In this document: positions 25,299-34,249 of the stretch, piece after piece | Position numbering within the stretch: position 1 is the stretch's first letter | Layout of the letters: every line of letters starts with the position of its first letter | Source: Bacteroidota bacterium | GTDB lineage: Bacteria > Bacteroidota > Bacteroidia > Bacteroidales > F082 | Assembly: GCA_947505205.1 (NCBI GenBank) | Contig: CANNKD010000003.1 | Location: 1-52,855, forward strand | DNA length: 52,855 bases | Direction of reading: 5' to 3' | Program-made: the position numbers and the translations under genes | The notes under the pieces: model-generated | What the model was told of the DNA's origin: nothing | Databases searched by the model: none | The model's input: the letters and a program-made list of their open reading frames with translations, nothing else

Positions 25299-26936
25299 AT
25301 GGCAAAAGATATCTTATACAATATCGAAGCTCGCGACAAACTCAAAAAGGGTGTTGACGCATTGTCGAATGCTGTGAAAGTTACTTTGGGACCAAAAGGT
25401 CGCAATGTAATTATCGAAAAATCGTATGGCGGACCACAAATCACCAAAGATGGTGTAACGGTTGCTAAAGAAATTGAATTGACCGACCCTGTTGAAAATA
25501 TGGGCGCTCAAATGGTGAAGGAAGTTGCTTCCAAAACCAACGATCAGGCCGGCGACGGTACAACCACCGCAACTGTGTTGGCTCAGGCAATCATCACAAC
25601 AGGTTTGAAGAATGTTACCGCCGGTGCCAATCCGATGGATCTGAAGCGTGGTATTGATAAAGCTGTTACAGCTGTTGTTGCCTCGTTACACGCTCAATCA
25701 CAAAAAGTGGGTGATAGCAACGAAAAAATTAAGCAAGTTGCTTCTATATCAGCAAACAATGACTTCACAATCGGTGCATTGATCGCTGAAGCTATGGACA
25801 AAGTGAAAGCCGAAGGTGTTATAACTGTTGAAGCTGCCAAAGGTATCGAAACCTACGTTGAAGTAGTTGAAGGTATGCAGTTCGATCGCGGTTACATTTC
25901 TCCTTATTTCGTAACAAGTGCCGAAAAAATGGAAGTTGTTTACGAAAATCCATTCATCCTGATCTATGATAAGAAAATCTCGATCATGAAAGATTTGCTT
26001 CCTGTTCTTGAAAAAGCTTTACAGACAGGCAAACCATTGATCATGATTGCTGAAGATGTTGAAAGCGAAGCATTGGCCACTTTGGTAGTGAATCGTTTGC
26101 GTGGTTCGTTGAAAGTGGCAGCTGTAAAAGCTCCCGGCTTTGGTGATCGTCGCAAGGAAATGCTCGAAGACATCGCTATCCTTACCGGTGGAACTGTTAT
26201 TTCGGAAGAAAAAGGTTACCGTTTGGAAGATGCCACACTCGATTTGTTAGGTGAAGCAGACAAAGTGACCATCGACAAAGAAAATACAACCATCGTGAGT
26301 GGTAAAGGTGCCAAAGAAAATATCGCTGCCCGTGTTGCTCAAATCAAAAAGCAAATTGAAGTAACCACTTCAGATTATGACAAAGAAAAATTACAGGAAC
26401 GTTTGGCTAAATTAGCCGGTGGTGTTGCTGTAATTTATGTCGGAGCAGCCAGCGAAATGGAGATGAAAGAAAAGAAAGACCGCTTTGAAGATGCTTTGGC
26501 TGCCACACGTGCTGCCAACGAAGAAGGTATCATCCCGGGTGGTGGAATCGGTTTCATTCGTGCCATTGAAGCAATCGCCAATATGAAAGGTTTGAATGAA
26601 GATGAAACCACTGGTATCGCTATCATCAAACGTGCGTTGGAAGAACCACTGCGTCAGATTGTTGAAAATGCAGGATTGGAAGGTTCTGTTGTTGTAAACC
26701 GTGTGAAAGAAGGCAAAGGTGACTTTGGTTTCAATGCCCGCACCGAAGTTTACGAAAATCTTTACGAAGCTGGTGTTATCGACCCGACTAAAGTGGCTCG
26801 TATCGCACTTGAAAACGCTGCTTCTGTTGCCGGAATGTTATTGACCACAGAATGTGTGTTGGTTGAGCACAAAGACCCAAATGCACAAGCCCCACAAATG
26901 CCAAATATGGGTGGTGGCATGGGCGGAATGATGTAA
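25299..26936 (+). CDS. groEL: Chaperonin GroEL
   Basis: A 545-aa 60-kDa chaperonin that folds proteins in an ATP-dependent double ring with GroES. Diagnostic features: the N-terminal equatorial [32 protein letters not shown] region, the ATP-binding [14 protein letters not shown] near residues 85-98, the family signature [20 protein letters not shown], the [15 protein letters not shown] segment, and the Gly/Met-rich tail ending GGGMGGMM. The length is normal. It ends the operon and is followed by a strong terminator at 26960-26996. Confidence 0.98.
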   Translation: MAKDILYNIEARDKLKKGVDALSNAVKVTLGPKGRNVIIEKSYGGPQITKDGVTVAKEIELTDPVENMGAQMVKEVASKTNDQAGDGTTTATVLAQAIITTGLKNVTAGANPMDLKRGIDKAVTAVVASLHAQSQKVGDSNEKIKQVASISANNDFTIGALIAEAMDKVKAEGVITVEAAKGIETYVEVVEGMQFDRGYISPYFVTSAEKMEVVYENPFILIYDKKISIMKDLLPVLEKALQTGKPLIMIAEDVESEALATLVVNRLRGSLKVAAVKAPGFGDRRKEMLEDIAILTGGTVISEEKGYRLEDATLDLLGEADKVTIDKENTTIVSGKGAKENIAARVAQIKKQIEVTTSDYDKEKLQERLAKLAGGVAVIYVGAASEMEMKEKKDRFEDALAATRAANEEGIIPGGGIGFIRAIEAIANMKGLNEDETTGIAIIKRALEEPLRQIVENAGLEGSVVVNRVKEGKGDFGFNARTEVYENLYEAGVIDPTKVARIALENAASVAGMLLTTECVLVEHKDPNAQAPQMPNMGGGMGGMM

Positions 26937-26959
26937 AAATCATTAAACTCCAAATATAT

Positions 26960-26996
26960 AAAAACCGTCTCGTTTCAAAACAAGACGGTTTTTTTT
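26960..26996 (+). terminator. Intrinsic terminator after groEL
   Basis: An 11-bp perfect stem (26960-26970 with 26983-26993) plus an inner GTTT/AAAC pairing in the loop, running into eight T. It lies 23 nt after the groEL stop. Confidence 0.9.
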
Positions 26997-27138
26997 GTTT
27001 AACTCTCTGGTGCAAATTTATAATCTGCACCCTATAACAATGGATCTGTTATCCAAAAAAATATATAACAAAAGAAAAACCCCAAAGCCCATTGCAGGTG
27101 CGTTTGAATAATGACCAATAAGCAAATTGAATTTTATT

Positions 27139-27146
27139 TACTTTTG
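27139..27146 (+). promoter_or_regulatory. Putative -7 box for the DUF4468-like gene
   Basis: TACTTTTG followed by C matches the TAnnTTTG consensus exactly and lies 26 nt before the ATG at 27173. A -33 element at normal spacing is not evident. Confidence 0.45.
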
Positions 27147-27172
27147 CATCAACACCAAGTAAAAAGAGGAAT

Positions 27173-27718
27173 ATGCAACGCAAACTTTTCATGCTGTTTT
27201 TTATAGGAACAATGGGGTTTTCAAACCTGTTAACTGCCCAAACCAAAGAAATTCCATTTGATAATGATGAGAAAAAGATTAAGTTTCAGGAAGTTATAAA
27301 CGAAACCGGAACCCAGAAAGAGCTTTTTAATCGTTGTGTGTATTGGCTCAATGGCTACTACAAAGATCCGGTACGGGTTACCATTGTGCGCGATGAACCC
27401 ACCGGAAAAATCATGGGCAAACACAGCATCCGACTGAAAAATATTGATAAAGACAGTGTTGTAACTGAAGGACCGACAGTATTTTATGAATTTACCATTG
27501 AAGTACGTGACGAACGCTATCGTTATACCATCACCGAGCTTTTACTGAAAAGTGCCTCACGTTTCGAAATTGAGCGCTGGCTCGATAAAAACGATCCGCT
27601 CTATAATACACAATACACCGCTTATCTCGATCAGATTGCCGTTTTTGTGGACGAATGGGCAGTGGTTTTAAAGGAAAAAATGAAACCAGAACCTACCAAA
27701 AAAGCCGATTCATGGTAA
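27173..27718 (+). CDS. Exported DUF4468-like protein
   Basis: A 181-aa exported protein: the signal peptide is MQRKLFMLFFIGTMGFSN with likely cleavage at LTAQ. The mature part follows the layout I associate with DUF4468, a TBP-like fold found in Bacteroidota: KIKFQEVINETGTQKELFNRCVYW at the start, a central DEPTGKIMGKHSIRL, then YEFTIEVRDERYRYTITELL. The last 60 residues are helical and charged. The function of the family is unknown. It appears to be a single-gene unit between the groESL terminator and the mevalonate operon promoter. Confidence 0.65.
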   Translation: MQRKLFMLFFIGTMGFSNLLTAQTKEIPFDNDEKKIKFQEVINETGTQKELFNRCVYWLNGYYKDPVRVTIVRDEPTGKIMGKHSIRLKNIDKDSVVTEGPTVFYEFTIEVRDERYRYTITELLLKSASRFEIERWLDKNDPLYNTQYTAYLDQIAVFVDEWAVVLKEKMKPEPTKKADSW

Positions 27719-27721
27719 ATA

Positions 27722-27752
27722 TTGATTTTATCATTGATAATCCGTTACTTTG
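27722..27752 (+). promoter_or_regulatory. Putative promoter of the mevalonate operon
   Basis: TTG (27722-27724) is followed after 20 nt by TTACTTTG (27745-27752), one mismatch from TAnnTTTG. A transcript starting about 7 nt downstream would have a leader of about 30 nt before the HMG-CoA reductase ATG at 27791. Confidence 0.45.
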
Positions 27753-27790
27753 TAGCGTTTTAAGCATTGTTTTAAAATAACCTAACTGCG

Positions 27791-29119
27791 ATGCGTAGGA
27801 AAAGAGACATCATCATCAAAGGCTTTTCGAAACTCCTGAAAGAGGATAAGCTCAAGCTTGTTGCCGAATATTTTGAGAATCCGGGCGAAGTAATTTCATT
27901 ACTGAAAAGTTTCTGGCATACCGATGCAAGCCAGCAAAAGCTGTTTGATGAATTCAGCGAAAACACCATTTCAAATTTTTATATCCCTTACGGAATAGCA
28001 CCAAACGTGATGATCAACGGACGCAATTATCTTGTCCCGATGGTTATTGAAGAAAGTTCGGTTGTGGCTGCTGCATCTGCTGCCGCCAAATTCTGGAGCG
28101 AAAGAGGCGGATTTCATTCCGAAATACTTGGCACAACCAAAATCGGTCAGGTACATTTTAGCTGGTCGGGTGAACCGCACACACTTTTTACTTTGTTGCC
28201 GGCATTAAAGAAATATTTGATCGAATCGGTGAAACCCATCACCGCCAATATGGAAAAACGCGGTGGCGGTATCGTTGCCATCGAGTTGATCGATATGACG
28301 GATAAAATTGATGATTATTATCAGTTGCGCGCACATTTCGAAACAAAAGATTCGATGGGAGCCAACTTCATCAATTCAGTGCTCGAAGAATTCGGACAAT
28401 CATTAAAAGTATTTTTAGCAGAACAGTATCAGCTTTCGGATGATGACCGCCAATGCGAAATCATCATGGCCATTTTGTCAAATTACACACCCGAGTGTGT
28501 AGTTAAAACATGGGTTGAATGTAAGTTTAGTGAACTGGAAAATGTGGACGAACGTCTCACTGGAGAGGAATTTGCATTAAAATTTGAGAAAGCAGTTAAA
28601 ATTGCACAAGTTGATCCATACCGTGCAACCACACACAACAAAGGAATTTATAATGGCATCGATGCGGTGGCCATCGCCACAGGAAACGATTTTAGAGCCA
28701 TTGAAGCAGCCGGACATACTTACGCTTCGCGCAATGGACAGTACGAAAGCCTTTCGTGGGTTGAGATAGAAGATGATACTTTCCGGTTTATCCTCGAAGT
28801 GCCATTGGCAATGGGAACCGTGGGTGGTTTAACATCTTTGCATCCGCTGGCAAAGCAATCGTTGCATCTGTTGGGCAATCCATCCGCTCCTGAATTGATG
28901 ATGATTTCGTCGGTGATGGGAATGGCGAATAATTTCTCGGCCGTCAAATCACTCACTACCAAAGGCATTCAAGCCGGTCACATGAAAATGCACTTGTTCA
29001 ATATCCTCAATCATTTCAAAGCAAATGACGTAGAAAAATCGGCAGCGGTTGAATTTTTTAAGGATCAAAAGGTATCCTTCGCAAGTGTTGGTCAATATAT
29101 TGATTCCATCCGAAAATAA
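27791..29119 (+). CDS. Hydroxymethylglutaryl-CoA reductase, class II type
   Basis: A 442-aa cytoplasmic enzyme reducing HMG-CoA to mevalonate, the committed step of the mevalonate route to isoprenoids. Class-II features include the catalytic Glu in VIEESSVVAAAS, the substrate loop KDSMGANFIN, the catalytic Lys in THNKGIYNGIDAVAIATGND, a GTVGGLTSLHPLAKQSL block, and the catalytic His in QAGHMKMH near the C-terminus. Annotation pipelines often call class II enzymes degradative, but the three downstream kinase and decarboxylase genes show a biosynthetic role here. It is first of four genes; the next start is 1 bp after its stop. Confidence 0.93.
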   Translation: MRRKRDIIIKGFSKLLKEDKLKLVAEYFENPGEVISLLKSFWHTDASQQKLFDEFSENTISNFYIPYGIAPNVMINGRNYLVPMVIEESSVVAAASAAAKFWSERGGFHSEILGTTKIGQVHFSWSGEPHTLFTLLPALKKYLIESVKPITANMEKRGGGIVAIELIDMTDKIDDYYQLRAHFETKDSMGANFINSVLEEFGQSLKVFLAEQYQLSDDDRQCEIIMAILSNYTPECVVKTWVECKFSELENVDERLTGEEFALKFEKAVKIAQVDPYRATTHNKGIYNGIDAVAIATGNDFRAIEAAGHTYASRNGQYESLSWVEIEDDTFRFILEVPLAMGTVGGLTSLHPLAKQSLHLLGNPSAPELMMISSVMGMANNFSAVKSLTTKGIQAGHMKMHLFNILNHFKANDVEKSAAVEFFKDQKVSFASVGQYIDSIRK

Positions 29120-29120
29120 A

Positions 29121-30053
29121 GTGAAACGCATTTTGCATTTCAGATCAAACGGAAAACTTTTACTCACAGGTGAATATCTTGTGTTGCGGGGTGCCAAAGC
29201 ACTGGCAGTTCCTCTAATTAAAGGTCAATCCATTGAAATTGAAGAGATTGAAAATGAAGGTAATCCACACATTATGTGGCATGCTTTTGCGCCAGATAAG
29301 CTCTGGTTTAAAACATCATTCGAACTTCCATCTTTGGATATCATGGCAACGGATGACCGCAAACGATCAGCAAAATTGCAATTGATATTATTGACATTGA
29401 AGCAGTTAAATACTTCCATTTTTGATGGAAAGATTACCTATAAGATAAAAACCCAACTCGAATTTGAACCCGAATGGGGTTTCGGAAGCAGTTCAACACT
29501 TATCGCAAACCTGACTCGTTGGGCAAAAGTTGATCCATATACCTTATTAAACCTGTCAATTGGCGGTTCGGGCTATGATATTGCATGTGCAACTGCAACA
29601 AAACCATTGTTTTATCAACTTAAGTTAATGCGTCCAATTGTTCAGTTCGTGGAATTTAAGCCACCTTTTGCCGATAATCTATACTTGGTCTATCAAGGAA
29701 ATAAGCAAGATTCGGGCGATTCAATCGTGAAATTTAACCAACAAACTAACAAGTTCTCACTCGAAAAGGAAATTGCCCAAATATCTGAAATTAGCGAACA
29801 AATAGCCACAACACAAACATATTCAATGTTTTGTGATTTAATGGATGAACATGAAGCCATCTTAGGAAATTTGCTTCAGACAGCTCCTCTGAAAACAAAA
29901 TTTCCCGACTTCGACGGACATATCAAGTCGTTGGGTGCCTGGGGTGGCGACTTTTTTTTGGCTATTTCAGAGCTACCAACAGAGCAAATTTTTGCTTACT
30001 TTGCCGGAAAAGGATTGCAAACCATTTTCAAGTATAACGAACTGATTTACTGA
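29121..30053 (+). CDS. GYDIA-type GHMP kinase, candidate phosphomevalonate kinase
   Basis: A 310-aa GHMP-superfamily kinase. The frame is open from 29049, overlapping the previous gene, but GTG at 29121, 1 bp after the reductase stop, gives the expected N-terminus RILHFRSNGKLLLTGEYLVLRG. The ATP-binding GHMP motif appears as WGFGSSSTLIANL near residue 125, and SGYDIACA matches the GYDIA signature of a Bacteroidota family. Its position in the operon and the absence of any other candidate suggest it phosphorylates 5-phosphomevalonate, but mevalonate itself cannot be excluded from sequence. It is followed after 3 bp by mvaD. Confidence 0.85.
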   Translation: MKRILHFRSNGKLLLTGEYLVLRGAKALAVPLIKGQSIEIEEIENEGNPHIMWHAFAPDKLWFKTSFELPSLDIMATDDRKRSAKLQLILLTLKQLNTSIFDGKITYKIKTQLEFEPEWGFGSSSTLIANLTRWAKVDPYTLLNLSIGGSGYDIACATATKPLFYQLKLMRPIVQFVEFKPPFADNLYLVYQGNKQDSGDSIVKFNQQTNKFSLEKEIAQISEISEQIATTQTYSMFCDLMDEHEAILGNLLQTAPLKTKFPDFDGHIKSLGAWGGDFFLAISELPTEQIFAYFAGKGLQTIFKYNELIY

Positions 30054-30056
30054 ACC

Positions 30057-31163
30057 ATGACGAAGGAAAATCTACACGAAAACTATATTTCGGAAGCTAT
30101 TAAAGGATTTGATTATAGTTCGTTTCAAACCGAAGTAAGTTGGCAGAGTCCGTCGAATATTGCCTTGGTAAAATACTGGGGCAAACACGGAAATCAACTT
30201 CCAAATAATCCGTCTATTAGTTTCACACTGAGCCAATCGCGCACCGAAACAAAAGTAAATGTAACAGCAAAAGGCAATATTACGAACTCATTTTCTTTCC
30301 TTTTCGAAGGAAAAGAAGCTCCCGAATTTGGCAAAAAAGTGCAGCAATATCTGCATTCTCTTTCGTGCTATTTCCCTTTTGTTCATGAGCTTGCTTTCGC
30401 CATCGAAAGCCGGAATACCTTTCCACATTCTTCCGGGATTGCTTCATCGGCTTCATCCATGAGCGCGTTGGCAGCTTGTTTGCTCGATATCGAAAACCAA
30501 ATGTTCGGTAAGGAATCAGGAAATATTAACTTAAAAAAGGCATCGTATATTGCTCGTTTAGGGTCTGGAAGTGCTGCCAGATCTGTGTTTCCTTATGCTT
30601 CGGAATGGGGCAAAACCAATGCATTACACGAAAGTTGTAACGAATTCGCGCTTCCGTTGGCCAACAGCTTGCATCCGGTTTATCAAAATTATCACGACAG
30701 TATTTTACTCATTCATTCAGGCGTTAAAGCTGTTTCAAGCCGTGCCGGACATGTTTTGATGGAGACAAACCCATTTGCCGATGCTCGCTATCAGCAAGCA
30801 AATCACAATACAAGTGAATTACTTAATGTTCTGAAAACCGGCGATTTAGATGCTTTTATTCGCATCACGGAAGCCGAAGCCATGCAATTGCACGCACTGA
30901 TGATGGTTTCAGAACCTTCTTTTATTTTGATACAACCTAATACACTGGCTGCCATTGCTGCAATACACGATTATAGAAAACAAACAGGCATTCCGTTGTG
31001 TTTTACCTTGGATGCTGGTCCTAATATTCATTTGCTTTATCCCGAATCGTATCGTAAAGATGTTCTGCACTTTATACAACACGAATTGTTGCTATTTTGC
31101 AATCAACAGCAATGGATCGATGACAGGTTGGGATTAGGAACATCAAAAATCGTAACCTTTTGA
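30057..31163 (+). CDS. mvaD: Diphosphomevalonate decarboxylase
   Basis: A 368-aa GHMP-fold enzyme making isopentenyl diphosphate from 5-diphosphomevalonate with ATP and loss of CO2. Family motifs: SPSNIALVKYWGKHG near residue 33, NNPSISFTLS, the ATP loop HSSGIASSASSMSALA, RLGSGSAARSVFP, and the catalytic Asp in FTLDAGPNIHLLYP. The N-terminal 25 residues extend beyond the core. It lies 3 bp after the GYDIA kinase, and its stop region abuts the mevalonate kinase gene, so the four genes form one operon. Confidence 0.95.
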   Translation: MTKENLHENYISEAIKGFDYSSFQTEVSWQSPSNIALVKYWGKHGNQLPNNPSISFTLSQSRTETKVNVTAKGNITNSFSFLFEGKEAPEFGKKVQQYLHSLSCYFPFVHELAFAIESRNTFPHSSGIASSASSMSALAACLLDIENQMFGKESGNINLKKASYIARLGSGSAARSVFPYASEWGKTNALHESCNEFALPLANSLHPVYQNYHDSILLIHSGVKAVSSRAGHVLMETNPFADARYQQANHNTSELLNVLKTGDLDAFIRITEAEAMQLHALMMVSEPSFILIQPNTLAAIAAIHDYRKQTGIPLCFTLDAGPNIHLLYPESYRKDVLHFIQHELLLFCNQQQWIDDRLGLGTSKIVTF

Positions 31164-31180
31164 GACCTAACCGAGATACG

Positions 31181-32077
31181 ATGCATGGAAAAATCATGCT
31201 GTTTGGCGAGTACAGCCTGATTTGCGGTTCGATGGGGCTGGTGGTTCCATTCAAAAGTGTTTCAGCTTCGTGGGATTGGATAAAATTGAATGAAAACAAT
31301 GCTGATTCACGGAAATCAAATGCGCATTTATTTCGGTTTTTAGAATTTTTAAACCAGAAGCCAACCTTTCAAAAGGTATTGCAGCTTGAACAATTTCAAC
31401 AAGATTTGGAAAAAGGTTTGTATTTAAAGTCTTCAATTACACAAGGTTACGGAATAGGAAGTTCTGGCGCTTTAGTAGCAGCTCTGTTTAAACGATATTC
31501 ACAAAATGAGAATTCCCATACGATTATAGAGTTGCGAGCTATTTTTTCAGAAATGGAATCCTATTTCCATGGAAGCAGTTCGGGTATCGATCCAATTAGT
31601 TGTTATTTGGGTGAAACGGTTTTGATTGATGAAAATGGCGATATTAGCTGTATAGAAAATCCAATTCCGGGTGATGAAAGCAGTATTAAAGCCTATTTGA
31701 TTGATACTAAAATGCCACGTGAAACGGCTCATTTGATGCGTTATTTTGATGAACAATTGCATCAGTATCGATTCTTTAAAAAGATGCAGGATCAGCTTAT
31801 TCCGGCTGTTAATTCGGCTATTCAACAATTTAGTAATGACGAAACAGATGCCTTTTTCCAATCATTAAAAACAATTTCGGATTTTGAACTAACATATCTC
31901 GAACCCATGGTGCCATTGGTGTTACGCGAATTTTGGCAGGCTGGTTTGAGTACCGAAAACTATTTCATGAAACTTTGTGGTGCAGGTGGTGGGGGCTATA
32001 TATTGGTGTTTGCAAGGGAGGATTCTGCCTTGGATGAGATCGGAAATCATTTTGAGATGATAAATTTAAGCGAATAG
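31181..32077 (+). CDS. Mevalonate kinase
   Basis: A 298-aa GHMP kinase expected to phosphorylate mevalonate at O5. ATG at 31181 starts the conserved HGKIMLFGEYSLICGSMGL; a TTG at 31160 overlapping the mvaD stop is possible but adds nothing conserved. Further motifs are the ATP loop QGYGIGSSGALVAA near residue 90, HGSSSGIDPISCYLG carrying the catalytic Asp region, and the C-terminal LCGAGGGGYILVFA. It completes HMG-CoA reductase, GYDIA kinase, mvaD and mevalonate kinase; only HMG-CoA synthase and the acetyl-CoA thiolase step are absent from this locus. Which of the two kinases acts first is inferred from family resemblance. Confidence 0.88.
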   Translation: MHGKIMLFGEYSLICGSMGLVVPFKSVSASWDWIKLNENNADSRKSNAHLFRFLEFLNQKPTFQKVLQLEQFQQDLEKGLYLKSSITQGYGIGSSGALVAALFKRYSQNENSHTIIELRAIFSEMESYFHGSSSGIDPISCYLGETVLIDENGDISCIENPIPGDESSIKAYLIDTKMPRETAHLMRYFDEQLHQYRFFKKMQDQLIPAVNSAIQQFSNDETDAFFQSLKTISDFELTYLEPMVPLVLREFWQAGLSTENYFMKLCGAGGGGYILVFAREDSALDEIGNHFEMINLSE

Positions 32078-32167
32078 GTTTCCAATATTTACAGGCTATT
32101 TACCTGGATTTCTGCAATTACGCTTAAATACTTTTCCAAAATCTATATGTTTCGATGGAATGTTGCG

Positions 32168-32175
32168 TACATTTG
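32168..32175 (+). promoter_or_regulatory. Putative -7 box upstream of a 15-codon ORF and the DUF975 gene
   Basis: TACATTTG matches TAnnTTTG. Transcription would begin near 32182, only about 9 nt before the small ORF at 32191 and about 87 nt before the DUF975 start. Confidence 0.4.
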
Positions 32176-32190
32176 ATTTCTAATATAACA

Positions 32191-32238
32191 ATGGAGACCA
32201 GAAACCATTTATCAAACGGAGTCAGACCGAAAGGCTAA
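32191..32238 (+). other. Possible 15-codon leader ORF before the DUF975 gene
   Basis: ATG at 32191 opens a 15-residue frame (METRNHLSNGVRPKG) ending in TAA at 32236-32238, 30 nt before the DUF975 start. It would lie at the very 5' end of the transcript predicted from the -7 box at 32168. It could be a leader peptide or chance; no amino-acid run suggests attenuation. Confidence 0.25.
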
Positions 32239-32268
32239 ACGAGTAGGAGATAATTAAATCTTGAAGTA

Positions 32269-32865
32269 ATGAAAACAGAAAATGTTGTTTTGATGCAAAT
32301 GGCAAAAGATTCCCTGAAAGGAAACTGGGGACTGGCTGTTGGAACATTCATCGTGTATTTTTTGGTTGTAGGTGCTGTTCAGTCACCCTCAATAGTTTTT
32401 CCAAGTACAGGAGTACTTTCCTTGATTATTGCTGGCCCCATGGCACTCGGATTTGCCATCTTTTCACTTGCCATGTCGCGCAAGCAGGATCCACGGCTTG
32501 AGCAAATATTTTTTGGGTTTAAATTGTTTTTGCAGGCACTCGGGCTTTACATTCTGATGGTCATATTTACTATTTTATGGATGTTACTGTTGATTGTCCC
32601 GGGCATCATTGCAGCACTTTCATATTCGATGTCTTTTTTCATTTTGGCAGATGACAACAGTATTGGTGCAATGCAAGCCATTGACAAAAGCAAAGCGATG
32701 ATGCAAGGTTACAAGGCAAAGTTATTCAGGTTATATCTTCGGTTTGCCGCCTGGGGTTTATTGTGTATTTTAACGCTTGGCATAGGTTTCTTATGGCTTG
32801 TGCCATGGGTACAGGTTACGATGGCGAAGTTTTATGATGATATCAAAGAAGAAAATCAAATATAA
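32269..32865 (+). CDS. DUF975-like integral membrane protein
   Basis: A 198-aa inner-membrane protein with about four to five hydrophobic segments. The N-terminal MAKDSLKGNWGLAVGTFIVYFLV and the later KSKAMMQGYKAKLFRLYLRFAAWGLLCILTLGIGFLWLVPW fit the DUF975 pattern, in which an amphipathic start is followed by helices and a conserved Trp/Pro-rich end. The function is unknown. The gene stands alone between the mevalonate operon and a terminator that serves both it and the convergent beta-barrel gene. Confidence 0.7.
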   Translation: MKTENVVLMQMAKDSLKGNWGLAVGTFIVYFLVVGAVQSPSIVFPSTGVLSLIIAGPMALGFAIFSLAMSRKQDPRLEQIFFGFKLFLQALGLYILMVIFTILWMLLLIVPGIIAALSYSMSFFILADDNSIGAMQAIDKSKAMMQGYKAKLFRLYLRFAAWGLLCILTLGIGFLWLVPWVQVTMAKFYDDIKEENQI

Positions 32866-32900
32866 ATGTAACCTATTAATATACAGTTTTATATAAATAA

Positions 32901-32935
32901 AAAAAGGGAAATACATAATATTTCCCTTTTTTTTT
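32901..32935. terminator. Bidirectional intrinsic terminator
   Basis: A 13-bp perfect stem (32901-32913 with 32919-32931, loop CATAA) is flanked by A on the left and a nine-T run on the right, so it can stop transcripts from the DUF975 gene and from the convergent gene ending at 32953. Confidence 0.85.
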
Positions 32936-32952
32936 GTTTTAGTCAAATACGA

Positions 32953-33654
32953 TTAATAAACCTTAGTTGGACTTGGTTTTTCGTAGTCAAAATTTTTGAA
33001 AATCGAAGAGCTCAATGAGAAATAGAAAACATTGGCCTTTAAACCGGCATACGGTTTGTTTCCGTTCGAGTAAGTGTAATCCTGATTGAGTAGTTCGCTT
33101 AAATAATATTTGAACTTCAGATTCATGCCATAAGGAAACTGAACGCCAACGAGGAATCCGTGTTGAAACCATTCGTTACGATCGCTGAACCAATCAACGA
33201 TTTTATCAGTTTTAACGTCGTTTTCAAAAGTTTTTTCTTTGTAAACAAATGGGAATTCGATTTCGTAACCGGCATAAAAGAACATTTTTTTCAGGTCACC
33301 GATCTTGAATCCAAGTGGAATACCAATGTTGTACGTTCTGAATTTCTTTTTTACTGTGTAATTGGTTTGATCTCCGTTTTGGTCTTTGCTGTAGCCATCA
33401 TAGATAAAACCAACATTTCGGACTGCCAGTCCGGTGAAAATACCAAAATGTTCATTGATGTCGGTGTTAAACATACTTTGAATATTTAAAACCGGTGCCC
33501 AACGCATAACCGAACTTTCACTTTTGCCATTGTCTTGGATGTCAGCAAACGAGAAAATCATTTCACCACCTGAGGTGACATAAGATTTTGATTGGCTAAA
33601 TCCAGTTACCTTAATAACCAACAAAAGAACTGCGAGAATGTAAATTTTTTTCAT
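32953..33654 (-). CDS. Outer membrane beta-barrel protein of unknown function
   Basis: A 233-aa protein with a signal peptide (MKKIYILAVLLLVIKVTGFSQS), using ATG at 33654; an upstream in-frame ATG at 33681 would only add a charged tail before the signal peptide. The mature region shows alternating amphipathic strands of barrel type, such as HFGIFTGLAVRNVGFIYDG, FRTYNIGIPLGFKIGD, KMFFYAGYEIEFPF and NLKFKYYLSELL. The size suggests an eight- to ten-stranded barrel of the porin-family/OmpW-like sort common in Bacteroidota. No ligand is deducible. Confidence 0.75.
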   Translation of the reverse strand: MKKIYILAVLLLVIKVTGFSQSKSYVTSGGEMIFSFADIQDNGKSESSVMRWAPVLNIQSMFNTDINEHFGIFTGLAVRNVGFIYDGYSKDQNGDQTNYTVKKKFRTYNIGIPLGFKIGDLKKMFFYAGYEIEFPFVYKEKTFENDVKTDKIVDWFSDRNEWFQHGFLVGVQFPYGMNLKFKYYLSELLNQDYTYSNGNKPYAGLKANVFYFSLSSSIFKNFDYEKPSPTKVY

Positions 33655-33712
33655 ACTATTTTTTTTAGTTTTATTAATCACCTTTATTTAAAAGGCTAAA
33701 ATGGTCGCAAAG

Positions 33713-34213
33713 TTAAAGAATTTCATTATCAGATAGCGTATGATTATTTTGATTTTTTTTCCTGAAAATGACTAAAAAAGAAACATACAATACAATTCCA
33801 AAAGGTATCGAAATAATTGTCCAGCTCAAAATGGCATAAGTGTGATAAACACCAAGTGTTTTAATTCCAGTGAGCAATCCGGGTTCAAAAGCTTGTTTAA
33901 TTTGTGCGATACCTATTAAAAAATCAGGCTGATTCAATAAGTATGCTCCTGCACGCATAAAAGGAATGATCAACACCACCTGAAAAATGGCTAATAACCA
34001 TTGAACAGATTGTACGATTAGTAAATTTTGTCGAAAGATGGCAGTTAGCAACAAACTAACCAAGGTTGTAGCTCCAAAAACAGGGAACAAACCCGAAACG
34101 ATACCGATTGTTACCGAGAGTGCGAGTTTTTTAGGGCTCAAACCAGCTTTAGGAACCAACTTAAATGGCTTCAGAAACTTTTCTACAATTGAATCAACAA
34201 GTTTTAATGTCAT
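33713..34213 (-). CDS. DUF2062 domain-containing membrane protein
   Basis: A 166-aa membrane protein with about three to four helices. The DUF2062 pattern is present: KPFKLVPKAGLSPKKLALSVTIGIVSGLFPVFGATTLVSLLL at the start, where the G(L/I)FP..G motif is characteristic, then a membrane-spanning end (AILSWTIISIPFGIVLYVSFLVIF). The family function is unknown, and its members often sit near envelope or glycosyltransferase genes. It is transcribed on the minus strand, with the exported Nif3-like gene 36 bp upstream. Confidence 0.8.
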   Translation of the reverse strand: MTLKLVDSIVEKFLKPFKLVPKAGLSPKKLALSVTIGIVSGLFPVFGATTLVSLLLTAIFRQNLLIVQSVQWLLAIFQVVLIIPFMRAGAYLLNQPDFLIGIAQIKQAFEPGLLTGIKTLGVYHTYAILSWTIISIPFGIVLYVSFLVIFRKKNQNNHTLSDNEIL

Positions 34214-34249
34214 ATTATTGATTTACAAAATATTATAATTTCTGAAAGC

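Noticed and set aside
29049-29120. Extended N-terminus of the GYDIA kinase overlapping the HMG-CoA reductase gene
   Set aside because: The extra 24 residues are the alternate-frame reading of the conserved reductase C-terminus; GTG at 29121 gives the normal family start.
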